DNA of 20,015 nucleotides from assembly GCF_000185845.1 (NCBI RefSeq), contig NZ_GL629647.1, positions 1,848,369 to 1,868,383 on the forward strand. The letters are read 5' to 3'. Under the pieces are notes generated by a model, which saw nothing but the letters and a program-made list of their open reading frames with translations, ran no database searches and was not told the origin of the DNA. The stretch comes from Segatella salivae DSM 15606. GTDB lineage: Bacteria > Bacteroidota > Bacteroidia > Bacteroidales > Bacteroidaceae. This document shows positions 1 to 6,401 of this stretch, piece by piece. Numbering within the stretch: the first letter of the stretch is position 1; each line of letters opens with the position of its first letter. A program made the position numbers and the translations under genes.

Positions 1-1
1 A

Positions 2-32
2 CAAATATACAACTTTCAACTTAAAAAACAAT
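2..32 (-). promoter_or_regulatory. Bacteroidetes-type promoter pointing off the left edge
   Basis: Read on the minus strand, positions 9-2 give TATATTTG, a full match to the Bacteroidetes -7 element TAnnTTTG. After a 19-base spacer, positions 32-29 give ATTG, one base from the usual -33 TTTG. The transcript would start outside the window and serve a minus-strand gene to the left. This lies beyond the rnc terminator, so the next gene probably has its own promoter. The evidence is sequence pattern only. Confidence 0.45.
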
Positions 33-394
33 TTTCTTGTGAAATGAAAATGACGAATTAGCCTTCACATTCCTTACATACACTAACGTTATTTCAAACC
101 CATTTATTTAACAAAATTATTTGATTCAGATGGGGCGATGATTCTACTCAAATTGGCCTACGATTTGACGACTATTGGAGAACAAAAAGAAACATATTTC
201 TAACTAACTGAACCTCATATAGTTATAAATAAAAAAGAAAGAATAAAAAAGCTGCTTTGAAATCATGTGATAAAAATAGTTATCAAGGGTAGGAATAAAT
301 AGCACAAGCATTCAAAATTGAATAATTTTTATGGTGCAAACCATTTTGAATAGCAACCTCAAAAATATCTGATGTCCAATCCTTACTCATCAAA

Positions 395-429
395 AAATGC
401 AATGAAACGAGTCTTGTTTCATTGCATTT
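395..429 (-). terminator. Intrinsic terminator of the acpP-fabF-rnc cluster
   Basis: A perfect 14-bp stem (395-408 with 416-429, arms AAATGCAATGAAAC and GTTTCATTGCATTT) encloses a 7-base loop. On the minus strand it runs straight into six T residues (397-392). It lies about 50 bases past the rnc stop codon, as expected for the end of this transcript. A T-run at 431-435 could also make it work for plus-strand transcription. Confidence 0.85.
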
Positions 430-479
430 CTTTTTCGTCTAACAGATGTTTCCTTAGGCTAAGCAGCAAGGAAGCATCG

Positions 480-1574
480 TTATTGTTTTGTGGTTTCATC
501 AAAGGCAGCGGCTTCGGCAGCAGCAATGATTTCTTCATCACTTTGCATACGTGCGCTGATGTTGCTCAAATCAAATTCTGACGGCTTATTTTTTTGCTCA
601 CGTTCTGCCACTTCATTGTCGCTTCTATACATGGGTGAGCGGCGCCGATTCTTTGCCGGACGGTCCTCATACACCTTTTCATGGAACGCATTCTTATGTT
701 TCTCTGCATCGGGGATAGTGTCATTTCCATTCTGCGAAATAATGAAACTATCGGCTGCATCGGTACTCGGCACATTCTCCACTGGCTCTTCTTCCATCTT
801 TGTGCGATTGGCTTTTGCTGTGAAAACAGCATCGATGAACTGAGGTTCTTTGCGCAATCGTTCCAAGGTTAGTTTGCTGGCAAGCTGCTGACTCTCCTTT
901 TTGCTGTAACCAACTCCGTTACATCCGTCAATGCCTTCAATGACAACCTTGTAGTTAAACACAGGACTTCCGTTATTATCCTTGCTTTGTTCGAGGATAT
1001 CAAACGTCAGACGAACGCGGTTTTTCTGGCTCCATTCGATGAGTTTACTTTTGAAATTCACCTCCTTATAAGCCACTTTGTCGATGTTTATCATCTGTGC
1101 TAAGATGCGATTTTTCATGAAATTCATACATGCATCATAGCCTCTGTCTAAATAAACAGCGCCTACAAGGGCTTCAAAGGCATTGCCTCCCATGTAACTA
1201 TTGTGCGAAGAGCTGCGCCCGTTACTAAGGATGAGTTGGTTGATTCCCAATTCATTGGCTAATTTATTGAGCGTTTCGCGCTGCACAAGTTTAGAGCGTG
1301 TGTTTGTCAGAAAGCCCTCGCGTTTTCCTGGAAAGTGTTGATAGACAATGTGACCAACAATGGCATCAAGGATGGCATCACCCAAAAATTCGAGTCGTTC
1401 GTTGTTAACGGGCTTACCTTTTGCATTGCGTTTCATGATGCTTTTATGCATCAATGCAAGCTTATAATAGCTGATGTCGCGTGGATAAAAGCCTAAAATA
1501 GTGTATAAAGACGAATAAAGCTCCTTCTCCTTACGGAAAGGAAGCTTTATTCTATCAATGATTTTATTCAGCAT
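480..1574 (-). CDS. rnc: Ribonuclease III with long C-terminal tail
   Basis: Double-strand-specific endoribonuclease for rRNA and mRNA processing in the cytoplasm. With the start at 1574 it has 364 residues, against about 225-250 for typical bacterial enzymes. The catalytic domain carries the signature ERLEFLGDA at residues 59-67, with metal ligands E59, E62, D66, E86 and E134. Position 131 is Asn where E. coli has Asp114. A double-stranded RNA-binding domain follows at about 172-243. Residues from about 250 to 364 form a polar, low-complexity, probably disordered tail. The frame stays open to an ATG at 1607, but the start at 1574 (MLNKIIDRIK) has AAGAAG just upstream and leaves only an 11-base overlap with fabF, so I prefer it. 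It is the last gene of the cluster; the overlap suggests translational coupling. Confidence 0.93.
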   Translation of the reverse strand: MLNKIIDRIKLPFRKEKELYSSLYTILGFYPRDISYYKLALMHKSIMKRNAKGKPVNNERLEFLGDAILDAIVGHIVYQHFPGKREGFLTNTRSKLVQRETLNKLANELGINQLILSNGRSSSHNSYMGGNAFEALVGAVYLDRGYDACMNFMKNRILAQMINIDKVAYKEVNFKSKLIEWSQKNRVRLTFDILEQSKDNNGSPVFNYKVVIEGIDGCNGVGYSKKESQQLASKLTLERLRKEPQFIDAVFTAKANRTKMEEEPVENVPSTDAADSFIISQNGNDTIPDAEKHKNAFHEKVYEDRPAKNRRRSPMYRSDNEVAEREQKNKPSEFDLSNISARMQSDEEIIAAAEAAAFDETTKQ

Positions 1575-2826
1575 ACTTCTTGAAAACAACGCAGCAGTTG
1601 TGTCCACCGAAGCCGAAAGTGTTGCTTAATGCGGCACGCACTTCGCGCTTCTGAGCTTTGTTAAACGTGAAGTTCATCTTGTAATCCAATGCTTCATCGT
1701 TGTCACCTTCAGTGTGGTTGATGGTTGGAGGAACAATATCGTTCTTCACACTCAGCACACAAGCCAAGGCCTCTACAGCTCCGGCAGCACCAAGAAGGTG
1801 GCCCGTCATACTCTTTGTTGAGCTGATATTGAGCTTATAAGCATGTTCACCAAAGACGTCCTTGATAGCTTTTGCCTCTGAAATATCACCCACTGGAGTA
1901 GATGTTCCGTGTACGTTGATGTAGTCAATATCCTCAGGTTTGAGGCCAGCATCCTCCAAAGCGCGTTGCATTACGAGTTTAGCACCAAGACCTTCTGGGT
2001 GAGAAGCGGTGATATGATGTGCGTCGGCACTTGATCCTTCGCCTACCATCTCTGCATAGATCTTAGCCCCACGAGCCTTTGCATGCTCTAATTCTTCGAG
2101 CACAAGACAGCCAGCTCCCTCGCCCATTACAAAGCCATCACGACTCGCACTGAATGGACGGCTTGCATGTTCTGGGTCATCATTGCGTGTAGAAAGGGCG
2201 TGCATGGCGTTGAAACCACCGACACCAGTCTCACAAATGGCTGCTTCGGCACCACCACTAACAATGATATTGGCCTTACCAAGACGGATAAGATTGAATG
2301 CATCAGCCAAAGCGTTGCTTGAAGATGCACATGCACTTGTCGTGGTATAGTTTGGTCCGTGGAATCCATACTGTATACTAATCTGACCAGATGCTATATC
2401 TGCTATCATCTTTGGAATGAAGAAAGGATTGAATTTAGGTCCTTGATCTTCATGTTGTCCATAATATACCACTTCATCCTGGAACGTTTTGATTCCTCCA
2501 ATGCCTACACCATAAACCACACCAATGCGGTTTAGGTCTTCTTTCTCAAGGTCAAGACCAGCATCTTTGATGCCTTGTGCAGCACTAACCATAGCCAACT
2601 GGCAATAACGGTCCATCTTTCGTGCCTCTTTACGATCGATATAATCGTTCAAATTCAAATCTTTTACCTCGCAGGCAAACTTTGTTTTGAACAGCGTTGT
2701 ATCGAAATGAGTAATTGGTGCAGCACCACTCTTGCCCTCAAGCAAGTTTTTCCAGGTTTCTTCGGGAGTGTTTCCAACAGGTGTAACAGCACCGAGGCCT
2801 GTTACTACTACTCTCTTTAATTCCAT
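1564..2826 (-). CDS. fabF: Beta-ketoacyl-ACP synthase II
   Basis: Condensing enzyme of type II fatty-acid synthesis: it joins malonyl-ACP to a growing acyl-ACP, releasing CO2. The protein has 420 residues, normal for FabF. The nucleophile C166 lies in TTSACASSSNA. The two catalytic histidines are H306 (NVHGTSTPVGD) and H343 (KSMTGHLLGAAG), with the conserved lysine K338 beside the latter. Other hallmarks are the N-terminal VVVTGLGAVTPVG and the Gly-rich C-terminal SNTFGFGGHN (401-410). It lies between acpP, whose product carries its substrate, and rnc. The 118-base gap to acpP holds an inverted repeat. Confidence 0.97.
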   Translation of the reverse strand: MELKRVVVTGLGAVTPVGNTPEETWKNLLEGKSGAAPITHFDTTLFKTKFACEVKDLNLNDYIDRKEARKMDRYCQLAMVSAAQGIKDAGLDLEKEDLNRIGVVYGVGIGGIKTFQDEVVYYGQHEDQGPKFNPFFIPKMIADIASGQISIQYGFHGPNYTTTSACASSSNALADAFNLIRLGKANIIVSGGAEAAICETGVGGFNAMHALSTRNDDPEHASRPFSASRDGFVMGEGAGCLVLEELEHAKARGAKIYAEMVGEGSSADAHHITASHPEGLGAKLVMQRALEDAGLKPEDIDYINVHGTSTPVGDISEAKAIKDVFGEHAYKLNISSTKSMTGHLLGAAGAVEALACVLSVKNDIVPPTINHTEGDNDEALDYKMNFTFNKAQKREVRAALSNTFGFGGHNCCVVFKKYAE

Positions 2827-2848
2827 AATATAAATAAAAAAGATTAGG

Positions 2849-2912
2849 GATTAGGGATTAGTGACTGGGCACAACAGGTTGTAACCCAATCCTTAATCAC
2901 TAATCCCTAATC
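2849..2912. repeat. Inverted repeat with TTAGGGA motifs between acpP and fabF
   Basis: GATTAGGGATTAGTGA at 2849-2864 is perfectly repeated in inverted form at 2897-2912. Further pairing (TGGG 2866-2869 with CCCA 2885-2888, then ACAAC/GTTGT) extends the structure towards its centre. Left of the stem the motif GGGATTA occurs once more (from 2842), giving a short direct repeat. It lies inside the transcribed acpP-fabF spacer, so the RNA can fold into a long hairpin. No T-run follows, so it is not a standard terminator. It could be an RNA-stability element or one copy of a dispersed extragenic palindrome. Confidence 0.75.
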
Positions 2913-2944
2913 GTATTATTTGCAAAATAACTTAAGTAAAGCTA

Positions 2945-3181
2945 TTACTTTGCGTTCTCTTCGATGTACTTAATGGCGTCACCTACAGTCTGAATGGTCT
3001 CTGCTTTGTCGTCTGGAATAGAAATACCAAACTCTTTTTCAAATTCCATAATCAGCTCTACAGTGTCCAAAGAGTCAGCACCAAGATCGTTAGTGAAGCT
3101 TGCTTCTGGCTTAACTTCAGCCTCGTCAACACCAAGTTTGTCTACGATAATAGCCTTTACCTTGCTTTCAATTTCTGACAT
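2945..3181 (-). CDS. acpP: Acyl carrier protein
   Basis: Small acidic carrier (78 residues) that holds growing acyl chains during fatty-acid synthesis. The phosphopantetheine attachment site is S37 in the classic DLGADSLDTVEL motif (32-43). Length, acidity and the four-helix ACP pattern are all typical. It is the first gene of the minus-strand cluster, upstream of fabF and rnc, and a promoter-like sequence lies about 55 bases before the ATG. High expression is expected from family knowledge. Confidence 0.97.
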   Translation of the reverse strand: MSEIESKVKAIIVDKLGVDEAEVKPEASFTNDLGADSLDTVELIMEFEKEFGISIPDDKAETIQTVGDAIKYIEENAK

Positions 3182-3233
3182 AATAGTTACTTTTTAAAAT
3201 GTTTATAATTAATTTCTAAATGAAAAACTGGAT

Positions 3234-3266
3234 GCAAAGGAACTAATTTATTTCCAATTTTCCAAA
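3234..3266 (-). promoter_or_regulatory. Putative acpP promoter
   Basis: On the minus strand, TTCCTTTG (ending at 3235) differs from TAnnTTTG by one base. TTTG at 3266-3263 lies 20 bases upstream of it, the expected -33 spacing. The 5' leader of acpP would be about 45 bases long. Confidence 0.45.
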
Positions 3267-3403
3267 CTTTTCATACAAAAAAGCGTCAAACGCTGCACAA
3301 ACACCCCCTAAGTGTGTAATAAATTGACGTGCGTTAACAATTAAATTCGCTCTTAACTCCACTTTTTTTAATTTACGTTTTCTTTTATTTCGTCATTTCA
3401 TCT

Positions 3404-3411
3404 TATCTTTG
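3404..3411 (+). promoter_or_regulatory. Plus-strand -7 promoter element with no obvious gene
   Basis: TATCTTTG followed by CAACC is a full match to the Bacteroidetes -7 consensus and looks like a typical promoter of this phylum. The -33 region is only T-rich. Transcription would start near 3418, cross the hairpin at 3433-3457 and then run antisense to the glycosyltransferase gene. No full-length gene follows. Confidence 0.45.
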
Positions 3412-3432
3412 CAACCGATAATTTTGATACTA

Positions 3433-3457
3433 AAAAGAGGTTTCTTATACCTCTTTT
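3433..3457 (-). terminator. Terminator of the DUF4254-glycosyltransferase unit
   Basis: AAAAGAGGT (3433-3441) pairs perfectly with ACCTCTTTT (3449-3457) around a 7-base loop. On the minus strand the stem ends in five T residues (3436-3432). It lies about 55 bases after the glycosyltransferase stop codon. The plus strand also has T residues at its end, so it may act in both directions and would also cut short any plus-strand transcript from 3404. Confidence 0.7.
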
Positions 3458-3511
3458 ATAATAAATATCAACCCTAAACGAAATGAAAAAAGAAAGTCTT
3501 TCTAAGCCGTT

Positions 3512-4552
3512 TCAATTGAAAAGCTGTTTGATTTTCGCTACAATCATCTCTGGACGAATGTCGTTCATGCAGGCATAATCACCGCGCAAACAGGGTTTAT
3601 TGCCATAAACGGAGCATGGACGACACGCCATATCCAACTGAACGGCATTCTCCTCACTTTGATTCCAGCCCATAAACCCTGCGTAAGGATGCGTGGCTCC
3701 CCAAATGCTTACAACCTTTGTGCCCACCAACGAGGCCAAATGCATGTTGCCACTATCCATACTTATCATCACATCTAAATGGCTCATGAGTATCAATTCG
3801 TTGCGCATTCCACCGAGAACTGCCGAAGCATTCGTGCAATTAGCATAGCGTTTGGCCCATGAGTCGAGTGTTTCGCGCTCCTTTCCACCGCCTCCAAAGA
3901 AGAAAATGCGGCATGAGGGATAGGCCTTTATCAGTTGTTCAATGGTTTGTTCCATCTTCTCTAACGGATAAATCTTCCCCTTATGAGCTGCAAAGGGGGC
4001 TATTCCTATCCAACGCTGAAACTTCTTTTTCTCACCGATGAGGGGCATAAGTTGACGCAGATTCCCCCCTTTCTCACCAAAAATAGAGTGAAATTCAAGG
4101 CTCACGGGATAGCCTAACTTCGCTAAAACGGCTGCATAATTCTCAAAAGAAGTGGGTTGTTGCACCTTCACCTTATTCTTTTCACTACACAATAACTGCT
4201 TTCCTTTGCGATGTTTATCAATATGTGCGACATGAAATCCACACAAATGGAATCGTAAACGCAGGTATTTTGTTCTAAGCACATCATGCATATCGGCCAC
4301 CGCAGTAAAGTTTTTGGCAGCCAATCTGCGATAAAGTGCGTTCAAACCTGATAGTCCTTGATAGTCCTTTTTAAGGTCGGCACTCATAAAACTCACGTTA
4401 GGAGAGAGTCCTTCAAACAGCGAACGGGCAAAGGGTTTGCTTAACACCGTCACATGAATATCAGGATATTGTTTCATCAACGAGGCCACAACAGGCACCA
4501 ACATGGCTACATCACCAAGGGCAGAAAAGCGGATAAGGAGAAGATGTTTCAT
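3512..4552 (-). CDS. Glycosyltransferase family 9 (heptosyltransferase-like)
   Basis: A 346-residue protein of the ADP-heptose:LPS heptosyltransferase family (GT9, WaaF/RfaF-like), a cytoplasmic GT-B enzyme that adds sugars to lipopolysaccharide core or a related glycan. The N-terminal motif LLIRFSALGDVAMLVPVV (5-22) and the C-terminal donor-site motif SMDSGNMHLASLVGTKVVSIWG (264-285) are characteristic, with IGIAPFAAHKGKIYPLEKM (182-200) at the start of the second domain. The C-terminal part has four closely spaced cysteines (310, 313, 321, 328), seen in several GT9 proteins. The exact acceptor and sugar cannot be told from sequence. It lies 80 bases after the DUF4254 gene, probably in one transcript. 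Confidence 0.88.
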   Translation of the reverse strand: MKHLLLIRFSALGDVAMLVPVVASLMKQYPDIHVTVLSKPFARSLFEGLSPNVSFMSADLKKDYQGLSGLNALYRRLAAKNFTAVADMHDVLRTKYLRLRFHLCGFHVAHIDKHRKGKQLLCSEKNKVKVQQPTSFENYAAVLAKLGYPVSLEFHSIFGEKGGNLRQLMPLIGEKKKFQRWIGIAPFAAHKGKIYPLEKMEQTIEQLIKAYPSCRIFFFGGGGKERETLDSWAKRYANCTNASAVLGGMRNELILMSHLDVMISMDSGNMHLASLVGTKVVSIWGATHPYAGFMGWNQSEENAVQLDMACRPCSVYGNKPCLRGDYACMNDIRPEMIVAKIKQLFN

Positions 4553-4632
4553 GAAAACACTGGGCCGAAGGCTTTATTTCTTCTTTCCAACGGCCTTTTC
4601 TAATGAGCAGTTTATATTTAGTTTATCGTCTT

Positions 4633-5235
4633 TTATTTCTTATATAACACAGGGTTTGTATCTGCATCATTATACATTTTCATTTGACGATACACCTTCA
4701 TATACTTCTTTCCATCGGCTATATCCTCAAGCAACTGGTCGACAGCTGTGTCTAAATCGCGTTGCTGTTCAAGCAAAACGTCTAACTTAGCGCGGCACTT
4801 TGCAAGATGTTCTGGTGTAGCATCATTGCGCTCTGCCTGCTCTTTCATGTGATAAATCTTTAGCGCCAAGATGCTCAAACGGTCCACAGCCCAAGCCGGA
4901 CTCTCGGTGTTGATGCGTGCATCTGGCTTTACTTTCACCTCTTTATAATAGTCGCGGAAGTATGAATCAATCTGTTCTACAAGGTCAGTGCGGTCTTGAT
5001 TGCTCTTGTCTATACGGCGTTTGAGCGTCAAAGCCTCTACTGGATCAATCGCAGGATCACGGATAATATCTTCAAAATGCCATTGAACGGTATCTATCCA
5101 ACACTTCTTATAGAGTTTGTTTTCGATTGTTCCTTCTTCAAAAGGATTACAAATGGGTGTGTCAATGTTGTCGTTTACATGGTAATCATGAATTGCTTTA
5201 CCGAAGATTTCATTGCAATGTTGTGTGAAAGACAT
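4633..5235 (-). CDS. DUF4254 family protein
   Basis: A 200-residue, highly charged, mostly helical protein without signal peptide or membrane segment, so probably cytoplasmic. It resembles the DUF4254 family of Bacteroidetes: an N-terminal segment with DTVQWHFEDIIRDPAI, then the polar run LKRRIDKSNQDRTDLVEQID (92-111). Its function is unknown. From memory, members are often encoded beside family 9 glycosyltransferases, as here, which hints at a role in cell-surface glycan assembly; that is inference. It is the first gene of the unit and has a well-formed promoter about 110 bases upstream. Confidence 0.8.
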   Translation of the reverse strand: MSFTQHCNEIFGKAIHDYHVNDNIDTPICNPFEEGTIENKLYKKCWIDTVQWHFEDIIRDPAIDPVEALTLKRRIDKSNQDRTDLVEQIDSYFRDYYKEVKVKPDARINTESPAWAVDRLSILALKIYHMKEQAERNDATPEHLAKCRAKLDVLLEQQRDLDTAVDQLLEDIADGKKYMKVYRQMKMYNDADTNPVLYKK

Positions 5236-5349
5236 ATCTTATAATTTATAGGTTATGCATATATTGAATTGGTTCTCGATGGATTAGGTCTGCCGGTCTG
5301 CAAGCAAACGATGATGAATGGCAAGGCCGAACCATGAACGTCTATATTG

Positions 5350-5381
5350 CAAAAGTAAATATTTAATTTCAAAATAGCAAA
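5350..5381 (-). promoter_or_regulatory. Promoter of the DUF4254-glycosyltransferase unit
   Basis: On the minus strand TTTG (5381-5378), a 20-base spacer and TACTTTTG (5357-5350) match both Bacteroidetes promoter elements exactly. Transcription would start near 5343, giving a leader of about 107 bases. The -33 element lies only four bases from the first DnaA box, so this promoter abuts the putative origin. Confidence 0.65.
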
Positions 5382-5384
5382 CAT

Positions 5385-5884
5385 TTATCCACAATATGTG
5401 TTGATAAGTGGGTGGAAAAGGCGTTCAAAACCCCTTTCTTTCTTTTCCACTTATCCACAGCCCACAACCCACTCCCACGCAGCTGTGGATATCAACAGGC
5501 TTATACCGCCACAATATTCCACTTATCCACGCTTTTTCTTTCAGTCAAGTTATAAACTTATGAAATATCATGTCATCTCATCATTTGTGGATAACCTTCT
5601 ATCTCTTTGAATCTCAACAGAAAATAATCCCACGTGATGTTTATAAACAAACACTATTTGGGGATATCGCTATCCCGCTGATTTCATGATTTAAACTATC
5701 AACTTTTCAACAACCATTATTATTTCTCTTCATTTATTTTCTTTAAAATTTAAAGTATAGAATAAAAAGAAACAAAAGGGAAAAAACGTTCATCAGTGAT
5801 TTTAACCTCAATAAATTATAACGCATAAAAGGCTTCATGAAATTTATTTTATGAAGTAAGTTTCTCATCACCTGGTTTTACACA
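5385..5884. other. Candidate chromosomal replication origin (oriC)
   Basis: Perfect DnaA boxes (TTATCCACA) occur at 5385-5393 (+), 5451-5459 (+) and 5586-5594 (-). One-mismatch boxes occur at 5399-5407 (-), 5484-5492 (-) and 5523-5531 (+). They alternate plus/minus and so form three convergent pairs, and the plus boxes are spaced 66 and 72 bases apart. The 14-mer TTCCACTTATCCAC occurs at both 5445-5458 and 5517-5530. A further match to TTWTNCACA lies at 5876-5884. An AT-rich tract at about 5690-5830 could be the unwinding element. The region lacks genes, and all genes point away from it on both sides. No dnaA gene is in the window, but in Bacteroidetes it is not always next to oriC. A non-origin DnaA-binding cluster is the main alternative. 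Confidence 0.72.
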
Positions 5885-6332
5885 AAGCCTGTTGACCAAC
5901 AATTGTGTTTATGGTTTGCAGCAAATCACCGCTCCATTTACATGATTTCACGGCCTCATTTGATGCTGATTGCAGCCCAATTTGACGCAGCTGTTGAAAC
6001 AATGGTGGATAAACGGAGTAAGCGTTTAATTCTCAGAAGGTTATAAGCAAGTAGGCAGGGAGGGATAAAACGCGTGACCAGGCGAGGCAGTGGCAATTCA
6101 GGTGCGTGCGAAAGAAATGGTGAAGGTGAGCCCATTAAATTTATACTTTCATGTGTAGTCAAGGCAGGCACACGCTTCCTTTAATGATGTTGTTTAACAT
6201 AAACATAGGTTGAACGAAACAGCGTAACTCGCTTTATAACAGGTTCTTAGTGTAGCTATTCGCTTAATCATTACTAATGAGTATTTATGTTCATCGGTCG
6301 CATTTGTTACTTCCATTCATTTAACATTGCTT

Positions 6333-6340
6333 TAACTTTG
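6333..6340 (+). promoter_or_regulatory. -7 promoter element of the first TonB-dependent receptor
   Basis: TAACTTTG matches TAnnTTTG fully and lies 62 bases before the TTG start. No well-spaced TTTG is seen upstream (the nearest, 6303-6306, is 26 bases away). A weak -33 element is compatible with activation by a regulator. Confidence 0.5.
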
Positions 6341-6351
6341 TAACTCAATCG

Positions 6352-6363
6352 AATGTTAACATT
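6352..6363. promoter_or_regulatory. Palindrome at the predicted transcription start, possible operator
   Basis: AATGTTAACATT is a perfect 12-bp palindrome that begins 12 bases after the -7 element, about where a repressor could block initiation. The same TTAACATTG sequence occurs at 6321-6329, upstream of the -7 element, so the element is flanked by direct repeats (6321-6329 and 6356-6364). GTTAACATT recurs at 10114-10122, before the second lipoprotein. The binding protein is unknown. Confidence 0.35.
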
Positions 6364-6401
6364 GATGAGGTCGTTGAATCTCTGAAAATTATCTTTAACT
6401 C

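Larger units (their letters stand above)
1..479. other. Non-coding spacer downstream of rnc
   Basis: This AT-rich stretch of about 480 bases holds no convincing gene. It contains a promoter-like sequence pointing off the left edge, the terminator of the rnc cluster (395-429), and a weaker inverted repeat: ATTCAAAAT at 310-318 pairs with ATTTTGAAT at 343-351. Inside the latter sits a small ATGGT/ACCAT hairpin closed by a GCAA tetraloop (331-344). A 69-codon plus-strand frame starting at 372 runs through the terminator and into the end of rnc, so I regard it as spurious. Confidence 0.7.
3182..3511. other. Spacer between acpP and the glycosyltransferase gene
   Basis: These 330 bases hold the acpP promoter (minus strand), a plus-strand promoter-like element at 3404, and the terminator hairpin of the glycosyltransferase unit at 3433-3457. 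A 31-codon plus-strand frame (3483-3578, beginning MKKESLSKPF) follows the plus-strand promoter and runs into the 3' end of the glycosyltransferase gene in antisense. I do not call it a gene. Confidence 0.6.
5236..6401. other. 1.17-kb non-coding region between divergent gene sets
   Basis: No convincing coding sequence lies here. The left third holds the promoter of the leftward unit and an array of DnaA boxes (5385-5594). The middle (about 5690-5830) is very AT-rich. Hairpins occur at 5661-5676 (GGGATA/TATCCC with TCGC loop) and 5833-5856 (CTTCATGAAA pairing with TTTTATGAAG). The right end holds the promoter region of the first TonB-dependent receptor. A 71-codon minus-strand frame at 5956-6171 has no recognisable features. 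Confidence 0.75.

Noticed and set aside
372..581. 69-codon plus-strand frame
   Set aside because: It runs through the terminator hairpin and overlaps the end of rnc in antisense.
5956..6171. 71-codon minus-strand frame beside the putative origin
   Set aside because: No signal peptide, motif or promoter; composition does not look coding, and it would be isolated in an otherwise gene-free region.
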